Shown here piece by piece: positions 1 to 9,924 of a stretch of DNA of 19,048 nucleotides. Source of the DNA: Cylindrodendrum hubeiense (lineage: Eukaryota; Ascomycota; Sordariomycetes; Hypocreales; Nectriaceae). How positions within the stretch are numbered: position 1 is the first letter of the stretch; the number at the start of each line of letters is the position of its first letter. The stretch is from the NCBI GenBank assembly GCA_014621425.1, contig JAANBB010000625.1, positions 1-19,048 on the forward strand. Direction: 5' to 3'. The notes under the pieces were generated by a model. It was not told the origin of the DNA. It worked only from the letters and a program-made list of their open reading frames with translations, and searched no databases. A program made the position numbers and the translations under genes.

Positions 1-2651
1 GCGTTCTGGGCCGCGTGCTGCTGTGCGTGCTGTGGCGCGAGCTGCGGTGCGTGCTGCGGCGCGTACTGCGGTGCGAGCTGTGGTGCGTGCTGTGGTGCGT
101 GCTGTGGTGCGTGCTGTGGTGCAAGCTGCGGTGTGTGCTGTTGTTCCTGCTGTGGTTCCTGCGGCGGCTGGTACCGTGACTGAATTTCCAACTCCTTCAT
201 CCTCTGGAGTTCTCGACGGGCCTGGCGGAAAGCCTTGAGGCCTGCGTGAACATTATCCTTGTCGGTTGAGGAACGCCCTTCATCCTCCATGTCGTCTGTC
301 TGTGAATTGTACTGTTCTTGCCTGAGCTGTTCCTCATGGGCTTCATAAGAGCCTGGCCGGGGCGAGGAACCAGGGGTTGGGGAGGGACCACCCAGACCGA
401 GCAGCTTATTCGCCTTCATTTGACTGTGGTTCTCGCGGTCGCCTCGGGCCCTATCAACTAAAGAGCCTCGGCTAGACTTGGCCTTGAGAATTCCCAGGGC
501 GTTAGGACGAGGGGGGGGAGGGAGTTCCGAAAGTGGTGGAGGAGCTGGAACCAAGCTGCCACTGTCAGACTCAACGTAGGAGGTCAGCCTCTCGCGAACC
601 CGCCGGGCGCCATCGGCAAGATGGCGAGCAAAGTCATCAGTCTCCTTTTCCTGACCCAAATCAATCTTCGAATCGTGAGCGGAAGGTGGCGCTTCGGGAA
701 GACGCTCTTGGGGGTCCATCGATGACTTAGATCTCGTTGGGCTAGGCATATCACTATCCATTGACATCTCTACACCTCTCTCGATCGAGTCCCAAGGGTT
801 CGACTTGGATGCCAAGGAATCGTAACTCCGCACATCACTCCGCTCTGGGGGGAATCGAGAGGCCAAGTCATCGTCATTTGGTGCACCTCCATAAATGGAT
901 GATGCATTGCTGTCCTGTCGCAAGTGCGCACGAACCATTCCACTCAAACCCCCTGATGTAGGGCCTAAAGTTGGCGAATCCTCGGGAGAGTCACTCTTTG
1001 AGTCGCCAAGCTTACTCTCGAGTATCAGAGGTGTGGGAACTGCGGATGTTCTGAAAGCCGGGTGCTCATGGTCAGCAGGTCGCTCAACGGTGACTTGCGG
1101 CGGTGCTGGTGGCAGCACCTCCGGGCGAGTGTAGTTGACTTGAATTGACTGCTCATCATCGTCATCATCGAAGAACGTTGAAGTCTGAGGCTCCCCTTTG
1201 GCTGCAGGTTTAGTTTGGAATGAAGTCGAGTCGTGCTTCTCGAAAGGTCCCCGGTGAGTAGAAGATGACCGGGACCTGGTGGTAGGAATCGACACGCTGG
1301 ATTCAGGTCGGAAGAGATTGTTAGGAGTCTCACGGCCTTGCTGGAGTTGAATTTGGCGTTGTGTGTATCTTGAATCGTCATAGTTCGAGCCCTTGTTCGG
1401 ACCACTCGTCGATACGGGCTTGTTCCTCTCTGAGAACTGGAATGAGAGTGACTGAGGCTCTCCGGTTTCACTGATAGGTGGGCTAAGAGGAGGCGTAGCG
1501 CCGAAGGAAGCTCGCTCCTCAAACGGAGGGAACTTGTTTTGAGCATCCATCGGGGACGAGACGGCGGTGGGGGGGCTGAAGGATCGTAAGTTCGGGGCAC
1601 TCCCCTTGTTGAGAATCGACCGTGTGCTGGCAAATCGATCACTAAAAGTTGCACTGGCTGGTGATGGAACAGTTGGGGTGAGATCTGGTGTTCTGTTGCC
1701 AAAGTTTCGCTGTCTCGAGAGGGTGTCAATTCTTGAGAGGGATGACGTTTGTTGGTTATGGAGGTCCTGGTTTAGACCCTGTTCATAGAGTCTGCGTGTC
1801 CGGGTAACACTTCGCTCCACTGGCGCAGTCGGGTTCGCCGCAGCAGTAGCTGATTGCCAGTCCTTGACAGATGGGGTGGGCTGTGAGGAAGTGGTGGAGG
1901 TAGCAGCTGTAGAATTGCGAGTCGCAGAGGGAACTGAAGAAGTCGTCGAGCTTGTCTCCCGTCGTCGGTTGTAATCAGACTGAATGGGTGACTCTGGTCG
2001 GGCAGGCTCTAACTCTAATGAATCGCTCGGACGAACCTCTTCCAAGGACTGTCTCTCCCTCTCTGCTTGTCGCCACTTCTGGAAGGCGGATTGTGAAACA
2101 TCGTCATCGTAGAGTACTCGTCCGGCTATAGCACCGCTCTTACCACCATTGGCAGCGATTTTGTAAATTTTCTGTCGTCCGCCGAACAAATTGTTTCCTT
2201 CCACTGGTTTGGAGCGGGTCATGATGCTGCCGGAGGTTGAGGCGGCATCATCGGACTGATAGGAGCTGGTCCGAGCAAAAGGGGCCCGAATGGACTCGAC
2301 TTCGGCAATATCGCTGAGTCCACCTCCGAACCCAAAGTCCATCAATCTCGATTGTCTCTTGGGGAAGAGCACGCTGTCGTCACTGGCCTTTCCAACCTTG
2401 GTGTTAGGATCATCTTGCTCACGCAGCATGGAGAACCGTGCTGACAGGTTGGGCATGAGAAGACTGGTTCTGAAATCATCGTTGGCAGGAAGGGCAGCAG
2501 CGAGGTCGAGTTCCAGCTTGGGTTCCTCTTCTTGAGCCTTCTTCTTCCCAAACATCTTGAATGGGCTGGATGACTCGGACTCGACCGATGGTCGGGGAGG
2601 GGCCGACAAGTCATCCTTGGTGGTCTTCTTTCTGCCTCGGAAACGGTTCAT
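1..2651 (-). CDS. Conserved low-complexity fungal protein, C-terminus beyond window
   Basis: An uninterrupted minus-strand frame starts at the ATG at 2651-2649 and stays open to the left edge: 883 complete codons, no stop and no intron needed. The N-terminus (MNRFRGRKK) is basic. Residues about 45-190 are the best-ordered part, with a hydrophobic stretch followed by ARFSMLREQDDP near residue 71 and FPKRQSRLMDFGFGG near 96; I believe this part is conserved among Pezizomycotina hypothetical proteins, but that is from memory. From about residue 200 it is rich in Ser, Thr, Pro, Gln and Arg and looks disordered, with an acidic FFDDDDDE patch encoded near 1150-1175. A charged, possibly helical segment (GLKAFRQARRELQRMKELE) is encoded near 185-245, just before the Gln/Pro-rich repeat. 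No catalytic domain, signal peptide or membrane helix is visible. It could be a scaffold or cytoskeleton/polarity-related protein, but I cannot assign a function. The reading frame is very secure; the identity is not. Confidence 0.9.
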   Translation of the reverse strand, partial: MNRFRGRKKTTKDDLSAPPRPSVESESSSPFKMFGKKKAQEEEPKLELDLAAALPANDDFRTSLLMPNLSARFSMLREQDDPNTKVGKASDDSVLFPKRQSRLMDFGFGGGLSDIAEVESIRAPFARTSSYQSDDAASTSGSIMTRSKPVEGNNLFGGRQKIYKIAANGGKSGAIAGRVLYDDDVSQSAFQKWRQAERERQSLEEVRPSDSLELEPARPESPIQSDYNRRRETSSTTSSVPSATRNSTAATSTTSSQPTPSVKDWQSATAAANPTAPVERSVTRTRRLYEQGLNQDLHNQQTSSLSRIDTLSRQRNFGNRTPDLTPTVPSPASATFSDRFASTRSILNKGSAPNLRSFSPPTAVSSPMDAQNKFPPFEERASFGATPPLSPPISETGEPQSLSFQFSERNKPVSTSGPNKGSNYDDSRYTQRQIQLQQGRETPNNLFRPESSVSIPTTRSRSSSTHRGPFEKHDSTSFQTKPAAKGEPQTSTFFDDDDDEQSIQVNYTRPEVLPPAPPQVTVERPADHEHPAFRTSAVPTPLILESKLGDSKSDSPEDSPTLGPTSGGLSGMVRAHLRQDSNASSIYGGAPNDDDLASRFPPERSDVRSYDSLASKSNPWDSIERGVEMSMDSDMPSPTRSKSSMDPQERLPEAPPSAHDSKIDLGQEKETDDFARHLADGARRVRERLTSYVESDSGSLVPAPPPLSELPPPPRPNALGILKAKSSRGSLVDRARGDRENHSQMKANKLLGLGGPSPTPGSSPRPGSYEAHEEQLRQEQYNSQTDDMEDEGRSSTDKDNVHAGLKAFRQARRELQRMKELEIQSRYQPPQEPQQEQQHTPQLAPQHAPQHAPQHAPQLAPQYAPQHAPQLAPQHAQQHAAQN
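9..165 (-). repeat. 12-bp minisatellite encoding a Gln-[His/Leu/Tyr]-Ala-Pro tetrapeptide array
   Basis: On the plus strand the unit is close to gtgctgtggtgc, repeated about a dozen times with point variants. Read in the minus-strand frame of the large protein it gives repeated Q-H-A-P with L, Y or A variants at the second position, preceded by a Gln/Pro/Glu-rich lead-in (about 130-175). The array is not broken by stops and its period is a multiple of three, so unit gain or loss keeps the frame. It may continue past the left edge. Confidence 0.9.
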
Positions 2652-3800
2652 ATTGACGGTTTTGATTCTCGGCAGTGGGCAGGTGAGTGCCTCGTGTTGG
2701 GGGTGGTAGATTCGAAGATTTCACACGTCGCTTCTACTTCATCCCAGTGTCGAGCGAACTGAAAATCGGGTTGAGGCTGGTGTCGTGTGGTCGAACTACA
2801 ACACTTTGCAAGTCAGTCAATGCTCAGATCCAGCTACCCCTCAAATCACTGGGTATCAACCAACTGCCTCGTGGTCCGAGTCTGGGCCGCCAAGGGTTCG
2901 GTTGACATGTCCTCAGACCCCATGAGGTAGATGGATATGTGGCAATAGTAGAGCTCACAATCCATCTATCTTCGTGCTTCCATCTTCTGTAGTGAGGTAG
3001 GGGCGGATGTCATACCTGGTTGTATTGTTTGACCTAGGTTCAAATCGATTCCGCTAAGGGACGTTGGCCCGTGATTCTCAAGTCGGCATGAAGGCTGGGC
3101 ACTCGATTGCGGGAGTCGAGGACAACGCAAGATAACGCAGAGTACAGGCAATGGAAGACTTGTACTCGAGGGGACGAGCCGTGGTAGATAAGGATCGTCT
3201 TTGAAGGGACTCGTGTGGCACGCGCTGTTGTTGCTCTAGTTCGCTGCGGGCCGGGGGACGGGGAGCTGCAGGAGAACGGTGCACGAACGCGAGTCGGGTG
3301 ATGTAACGGGTCGGTGCGAGATCCCAAAATGGGAAAGGATGCAGTCGAGTTTGGCGGTTGAGAAGCGTGTCTCAGAATCGAGGGGCGAGGAACAAAGCAA
3401 GGCCGAGGGACGGTGGTGTTTGCTGGTGTGCGAGCCGGAAGGGAGGGAAAGGAGAGTGAGAGCGAAGTGAAGATAAAGTAACGAGCGAGTGGCAGATAAA
3501 CCCGCAAGATCGGTTGCTCTGGCCGGCAGTGATGGCTTTTCGGTCGTGTCAGGTTGGACGAGGACACAAGTGACTTGACACTTGACGAGGAGAAAGGAAG
3601 AGAAATCAAAGTGTGAATCAGGCCCTTGGAGACGGAGACTGGACACGGAGACTGAAGGCTGCTGACTGGTGACAATGAGGAAAAAGAGGAGAGACACAGG
3701 TGAAAGAATGGAACGGGGCCGCTGTGCAGACCCTGGCTAGACCAACCAAACCGTCCAGGGTTTCGACGGGATGAGAAATTGGCGACGACGATGAAGGGGG
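2652..3800 (-). promoter_or_regulatory. 5' flank and probable leader of the low-complexity protein gene
   Basis: On the minus strand this stretch is rich in pyrimidine runs, especially about 3700-3230 (TCTCCTCTTTTTCC, TTTCTCTTCCTTTCTCC), as expected around fungal transcription starts and leaders. A possible leader intron could run from a donor CAG|GTATGA (GT at 3015-3014) to an acceptor TTGTAG ending at 2796, with CTGAC-like branch sequences just before it. The open frames on this strand (3675-3040 and 3697-3236) have a Ser/Pro/Leu-biased composition explained by the pyrimidine bias. No convincing TATA box was found. Promoter role is inferred from position and composition; the intron is only a suggestion. 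Confidence 0.45.
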
Positions 3801-4511
3801 AATTGGATTGACAAGGCCACTAGGAGAGGCGCTACGGAACCTGGAAGTGAGAGGCAGACGGCGGAGGACAAGGCAGAGGGGGTTAAGAATTGAGAGACAG
3901 GGGGTGTGCGTGGGTTCCAGGGGTGCAGGGCGCTATGACCTGCCAGGGACTAGGGCGGTACGTGGGTCTGAGGTACGTATTTCCCTGTTTTCCGTGCGTT
4001 TCCTGTTCTTTTCTCTCCTTTGTGCTGGTCCAGATGCCGCCCGACAGGTAGCCCATACCTTGCGTCCCCTGTATGCCCTGCCTCGAATAAAGTATCCGGT
4101 ACGGAGCGCAAAGTACCGGACACTCACTGCCTGCGCTGGCGGGAGGAGAGCGGCCAAGGTATTCATTCATCACTGAGACGGCTGCGTGCAACGATTGGCG
4201 ACGGTTCGTCTATTCCACTGCGTAGTATTCTAATATACTTTTCCATTGCCGCTGCTTTCCAACACGCTGTTTGATTATACCATCCCATTCCCCCTTCCTG
4301 GTAGTCATCCTTCACCCATCTATCCGCCAATCCTCCCTTTTCCACCACTCGGACATCCGTGATTTGCGGATGGGACGATGGGTCATGGCGGACAGGGATT
4401 TTCGTGGTGGGCAAGAGAAAAAAACAGCCAGCGGATGGGATGGGATGAACGGTGCAGCTGCCGGGCGTCCTAGCTGCGGGGACGGCGGGGGCGTGACGCT
4501 AGGTAATCGTA

Positions 4512-4547
4512 GTAGGTAAGGTACCTACGTCTCCTGGGTACGTACCC
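4512..4547. repeat. Palindrome cluster with GGTACC and GTACGTAC cores
   Basis: Two inverted repeats sit side by side. GTAGGTA (4512-4518) faces TACCTAC (4522-4528) across three bases and contains GGTACC. GGGTACGTACCC (4536-4547) is a perfect 12-base palindrome. Function is unknown; sequences of this GGTACC/GTACGTAC type seem to recur in fungal intergenic DNA. Confidence 0.6.
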
Positions 4548-5001
4548 GGCTGGAGGGAGAAGGAAGCAGAGGCCCACTGGTCGCTGATGGTGCGGCAAGG
4601 GAGGACGGAGCACGCATGCTACACGCTGTCAGCAATACCCACGCCCGGCGAGCACGCCGGTGGCTTTTTACTGAGCACTCGCTGAACGCTTCAGTGGGTT
4701 CTAGTGGACGACGGTGCGCGCCCGGGGCCTTCCAGGGGGCCCGTGGCTGCGCTTACAGGGCACGCCGAAGTCGCTCTAGCGAGTCGTCAGCACCGGAATC
4801 CCACCCCACCTACTGAACTGGCTGATGGAATTCAGCTCATAGGCACAGTTATGCGACTCGCAACTGAGCTCCCAAACTCGAGTCCATGAATAGACCCTTG
4901 CCTCCCCGATAATCTGCGGAGGCATGCTGAGAGCTGCTATCCACTCGTTCATCTGGATTCAGTCCCTCTGCAAAAGGCGAGACGACAACAGAAGGACAAA
5001 G

Positions 5002-5037
5002 AGACGAGGCGGGCGCTCATGTGTCGCGCCCGCGTCT
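5002..5037. repeat. GC-rich inverted repeat, potential strong hairpin
   Basis: GCGGGCGC (5009-5016) is perfectly complementary to GCGCCCGC (5026-5033) across a nine-base loop. The flanks AGACG (5002-5006) and CGTCT (5033-5037) also pair if three bases are bulged on the left arm, giving a roughly 12-bp stem. No U-run follows and no gene ends nearby, so it is not a gene terminator in the bacterial sense. It could be chance or a structured element in an unrecognised transcript. Confidence 0.55.
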
Positions 5038-7793
5038 GAGGGCGTCTGATGCCGTATGAGGTCCAGGGGAACCCCAGAGCCTCAGGGGCGGCACGGGAAC
5101 ATCATGACCTCACTCCTCACTCGCTTTCCATATTGCTGTCAGTCAATGAGTCGCGGCAGAGCAAGGGACCGGTTGGCAAAGTGCAACTTGAGCGCCATGC
5201 GCGTCTCACCCAGAACGGCAGCAAGTCTCAACAATCTCGAGACATTGCCGCCGGCCATCATTCCTCTGGTTCGCCGTGGGTGTACTCACTCATCTAAGCA
5301 TCCGGTGTTCACTATCCCATCTTCCGCGCGCCTCGGTTCGAAGGAACACCACATAATATGTAATAAGGACGACTCATTCGGATCAGAGGGGGGCCATCAC
5401 CTGGTCCCGGAACCGAGGCAACAGGACTCGGATCATGGATAAGCCCACGGCGACGGGGTTGGGAATGCAAAAGAGCTTTGACAAAAAGATGCTTCTTCAG
5501 AGGTACAGGAAGCTTTTTTTCCGCCACCGCCAATAGATTGGAGCAATAGTTCTCAGACCACGACTAAGCTGTTGCTGCTGCGACGGATGTGAAGCGTGGA
5601 CTGAATCCGAAGCACCGGAGCCATCAACCACCGAAGGAGCCAATCCGTGTATACGAACGAGGGACGTGCCTACAGAGGGCTATGGCAGCTGCTGCGGACC
5701 GTTGCTTTTTTGACAGGAACATATTGCGTGGGTGGCCAAACAAGCCGCGCCCATCCGTCCAGTCCGAGCCTTCCGTCCCCGTATCATCGCCATCATGCCG
5801 TTCGGCTCATGGCACCTGGCCTCGTGGAGAAGAGTGATCGCCCAGAAAGGGGCGCACGGTTGTGTTGGGTTTGGGATTGGGTTCCCGTCCGGGTTACAGG
5901 CCGAAACCTTTACGCTCACAGGGCTTTCCGGGCGACGGCCGTTGGAACGGCTACTGCAAGGGCGACGTTTGGGTACATTTTGGGCCATGCCATCCGCCCT
6001 CTAGCGCATCGACGGATGCTCCTCCTAGCGTGTCCTCACGGCGCTGTAGCGTGGGGAGTGCGTGACGGAGCAAACTCTAACGTCGAATGAGACGGGAAAT
6101 CAGCTGCTTGTGTCTGAGGAGGGTTTGGCAAGCCGCGAGGGCCTAGACCTCTGGATTCAGGCACAATCCTCTTCATCCTTCTACGTAGTTTGTCTGCTCT
6201 GCGATTCTCCTGAGCGTGTGTCTGACAGTTCCTCGGCCGGTATGTATTCATACGAAGCACACGGGTGCATCCGTCCGGACGTTATCTCAGGGGTTGCGTC
6301 GAGCAAATGTATGATTTCCCGGCGGTGGCACTGCGTCATCAAAAGTAATCTATACAGTGCACTAACCTGGCGTCGCATGCAGATGCCGTCACATTCACAG
6401 CAGCCTCCCGATCCCGGGAGAGGCGTTGAGGTTCGCGAGCAATGGGGCATCCCATCCCGTCGGCTGTTCGCTGCAGTCTCGCGCCGACACATCTGCCCAT
6501 CCCTCCATCCACCAAAAGTCCTCCTCAATCGCCCAATCTATTCGGCCACTTTGGTGAGCCCCTATTTCGCCGAATTCCTACATCGCCCCCTATTGCTTGA
6601 CCGTCGTCTTCTGTTTGGCGCCCTCGCGACGAGAAGAAAAGGACCGTTAGCCAACCAGTTTGCTTCTCCTCTCTTCTCCGCATTACATCCAAAACTCGAC
6701 GCAGGTCTTGACGCTCCCGCCCTCGCCACTGGCTGCTGGTCTCGGTTCGCCACCACGCATTGGCCCCCGCCATCCAGCCGTGCTGGTCCCTGTCCGCATC
6801 TCCGCTTGTTGAGGCTTACGGACGAGTGATGTTCGGGATCTCATCGTCCTCTCATTAGCTCTCTTTTATTTTTCCGTGTGCATATTGCCATCTGCCTCGT
6901 ACTTTTCAGCTCTCAGCTCAGTCGGGATGACAGCGGCAAAAGCGCACTGGGCATCAATCAGATTGCATTGGTGCAAGCAAATGCAACTTCCAATGCAATG
7001 CACTCCCTCGCGCTTGCCCTAGGATCATCGTTTGCCAACCCGGCAATGAATGCTCTTCGATTTGGGTTTCCTTTCTTTTTCCTTCGAGTCATCAAACGTC
7101 CAGCAGAGGAGCTACGGCACCTACAGCGTAGGGGTTCTCTTAGGGCAGTCGATCATTGCACTTTCGGTGCAAGACCCGGTTGACGAGCTCCAGCGGTTGG
7201 CATGGCATGGTCAGAGACCTTCTCCGTGCATAGGCGGGCGTCAAAGACACTGAGAGACAAAGCATAGGACTTCGATTGGCGGCTGGTATTGTGTTGATTT
7301 ACATCCAAGACACTGATCTCACGCAAGTTGCCTCGTCATGACGTGACTCCGCATGTGTTGCTCCCATGTATCTGGTGGCAATAGCGGGAGACGATGGCTT
7401 GCGGATTCCCCTATGGCTGCAGCGACATTGAGGTAGCCTTTCCCCTATCCATCTATTCTCCAACCGCCGCCGTCATAATCGCCGCTACTATAGTCGTTCC
7501 TCTGCCGCCTGTCGCCTGTCGTTCGCTGGTCACAACTCCCCACAAGACACAGGCCTTGTCATGCTGAAGTTACATCCGATGCAGCCCCTATCCCACTACC
7601 GCTAGGCCTAGGCGCGTATGTAGCCCACAACTGGCGAATGGACTCCATATCACTCACTGCACACGAGAGAAAGAGAAGAAAAAAAAAGAGTCCAATCCAG
7701 CCCCATCTAAGCCCTTCAAGCTTTACTCCCGTCAGCACATGCCGCGCGTTCGCAGTGGCCAAAAACGAGGCTCGGTTTTGTTCAGGGGTCTGA

Positions 7794-7822
7794 AGTACGT
7801 ATTGGAGTACGTAGGAAGTACG
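7794..7822. repeat. Three closely spaced AGTACG(T) copies
   Basis: AGTACGT occurs at 7794-7800 and 7806-7812, and AGTACG at 7817-7822, a spacing of 12 then 11 bases. Each contains the self-complementary GTAC. A related pair, GGTACGT at 3957-3963 and 3972-3978, lies in the same gene-empty interval. A protein-binding array is possible but not shown. Confidence 0.5.
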
Positions 7823-9342
7823 AAGCAGCACGGCGCCTATCTCGTTTTCCACAATACCGCCACCACCAACGAGTATCAGTTCAATCTGTGCCACTGCCTC
7901 ACTGCCTCACAGCCTCTGCCACACACTTTGTCTTCTCTGGCTATCCGGGCACTGAGCACACTCAGTCGAGCAATGAATGGCTGACCCTGGCTCTTGGGGG
8001 CGTTTTTTGCACGGCCTGGTTCTCGCCCGCTCCCTGTCCCCCTGTCGCTAGACATGGGCCTCTGCGGCATCTCTTCTGGGACATCCGAGGACCAATCAGA
8101 GGCCTGTGCCTGGCGCTTTACCCCTTGTGCAGTAGCGGCCCCCTGAGCCACTTTTGAGCTGCAGTGCAGCAGAGGGTGGCGAGCTCGGAGGGAGGGTGTG
8201 CCAATAGCGCCTTCCCCCGTCGGTGCACCGCCAGACCCTTGCTGGCTTGACGGGCCTGCCTGGGGAAAGAAGTAAGAAAGAAGGAAGGTGGGTGACATCG
8301 TGAAATCGGATCTGCCAGCACCACACTTGGCCATCTCTCACCCGGCCGTCACCCGATTGTCAGCCATCTTCATCTTCGCCCACTCACGCGCCGAAATCCA
8401 TCTGCCCACAGCCAACCTGGCTCTATCCGACGTCCGGCCGCCGTGGAAACGGCTCCAAGTCGGTTTGTTGACGACAGCTTCAATTCCGCTGCTCTACGTG
8501 GGCACTCTCTTTCGGCTAGCAGCCCGCCGTCGTGGCGCTGCGGGTTATTGGGACGCTAATCCTCGGCTCCTTACCCAAGATTCGTCGCCGACAGAACACA
8601 GGGACGCTTCACTTTCCTTTTTTGCCCTTTTTTCTTTTCGCGTTCACTCCTACGTAATGTCATGATGCTCCGCCTTGGATTGGGCTTGGTCTTGGGGCAC
8701 AGTAAAATTCCTTCTGCGCTTCTAGTTAGGCTGGAACATGCCCCCGGTTCCTTACCCAACTCGCCGGGACCGTGTCACGGATCGCCTCGCATCAACCGAC
8801 ATGATGATGGGCGCTCTCGCCCCTGTCAAAGCCAGCACTTTGCCAAAGCCTTGCCGGAGCCTTGCCTGACAGAGGCTGGCAGCGGACGGTTCCAGCCAGC
8901 TTCTCGCGGCTCAATCTCCAGTCTACCCCAGTCCCCAGGCCATGGTTCCCTCACTCAAGCCTCGCCGCGGTCCCGACTCTCCGGTGGTAACGGTGCAAAT
9001 CATCTCACATATGTCTATGCCCAGCGCCGTGTTCACGCCATGGTCCGAGGGCTTCTGCTATGTAAGCCCGTCGTCATTCTGGGACGCCGGTGCCACGTCG
9101 TGGCTTGTTTCGTCCGGTGCTTAACTACCTATTTGAGCCTCATCAAAGAGCATAAAGCTCTCATTTTCAATGGCGGCCACCGCTTGGCAAAGTTATGCTA
9201 ACTCATCTCTGTTGACAACAACTTCCATGACACATTGATCCTCATCCGCTCCGTCCGTAACTCAATTCCCAGCCACACCGTTGGACCTCCTATTACTGAG
9301 ACTGCCGAGTCGAGCCTGGCAGTAATAAATCCTTCGGGCTTG

Positions 9343-9410
9343 CCGTCATCAACCCCCGTCATACGGAGTACACCCGACGGTCAACGATCCCACCGTCATC
9401 AACCCGACGG
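9343..9410. repeat. Interleaved short direct repeats (CCGTCATCAACCC and ACCCGACGG)
   Basis: CCGTCATCAACCC is present at 9343-9355 and 9393-9405, exactly 50 bases apart. ACCCGACGG is present at 9372-9380 and 9402-9410, 30 bases apart. A partial CCGTCAT lies at 9357-9363 and TACGGAGTA at 9362-9370. The pattern suggests a small local duplication or a composite binding region. No open frame explains it. Confidence 0.55.
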
Positions 9411-9850
9411 CACGCCATCGGCACTGACCAGTCCTTTCAGCCTTTGTCCCAACAGTACGGTCTACACGGGAGCACTCTGCCTTGTTCATACCATCAGTGC
9501 AGCATCAGCCCTTTCACAACCAGTTGGGATCGGTGACCCGGCACACTGGCTCCCACCCCCCTCCCCTGCAGCCACTAATCGGCCTGCATGAGCACCAATC
9601 TCCGCTCCAAGCATCCGTCGCCCTTGGCCTCGTGATCCATCTCCGACCTTGGAACCAAGGCAGCCGGACGGCGGGAGCTATCTAAGCCATACATATTAAT
9701 TACTCCGTACAACACATGACTTTCCACCATCTCACCATATTGGTGGTGTTTGCTCACCGACGTCACTACTATCTTTCGGGCCAAGTCGAAAGCCGTTCCC
9801 CAATGACTTTCCGCTGTAGAAAGCCACCCGTCGGATTAATCTCACTACCA

Positions 9851-9924
9851 ACGCGGGGTCAACCACGAGACAACTGCCATCAGTAAACAATCTGCACAAA
9901 AGACGCGACGCGACGCGGGGTCAA
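9851..9924. repeat. Direct repeat ACGCGGGGTCAA with an adjoining tandem GACGC run
   Basis: ACGCGGGGTCAA occurs at 9851-9862 and again at 9913-9924, 62 bases apart. The second copy is preceded by GACGCGACGC, giving three tandem five-base units (GACGC) from 9902. ACGCG is the core of the MBF/MluI cell-cycle box known from fungi, but no gene start is close enough to assign a target. Confidence 0.55.

Noticed and set aside
1025..1729. 234-codon minus-strand frame inside the large protein
   Set aside because: It is in a different frame from the 883-codon ORF that covers the same bases and matches a family-like protein from its N-terminus.
3040..3675. 211-codon minus-strand frame upstream of the low-complexity protein
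   Set aside because: It lies in the pyrimidine-rich leader/promoter of that gene, and its Ser/Pro/Leu bias follows from CT-rich sequence. A second overlapping frame (3236-3697) has the same property.
4081..4120. AATAAA at about 4087 as a possible polyadenylation signal
   Set aside because: No coding region ends upstream on the plus strand, so a single hexamer has no gene to serve.
6062..6829. 255-codon open frame on the plus strand, the longest in the gene-empty interval
   Set aside because: It begins at a non-ATG codon (GTG), has no recognisable domain, and its Arg/Ser/Pro/Leu-rich composition fits translation of GC-rich non-coding DNA. No splice-linked continuation was seen.
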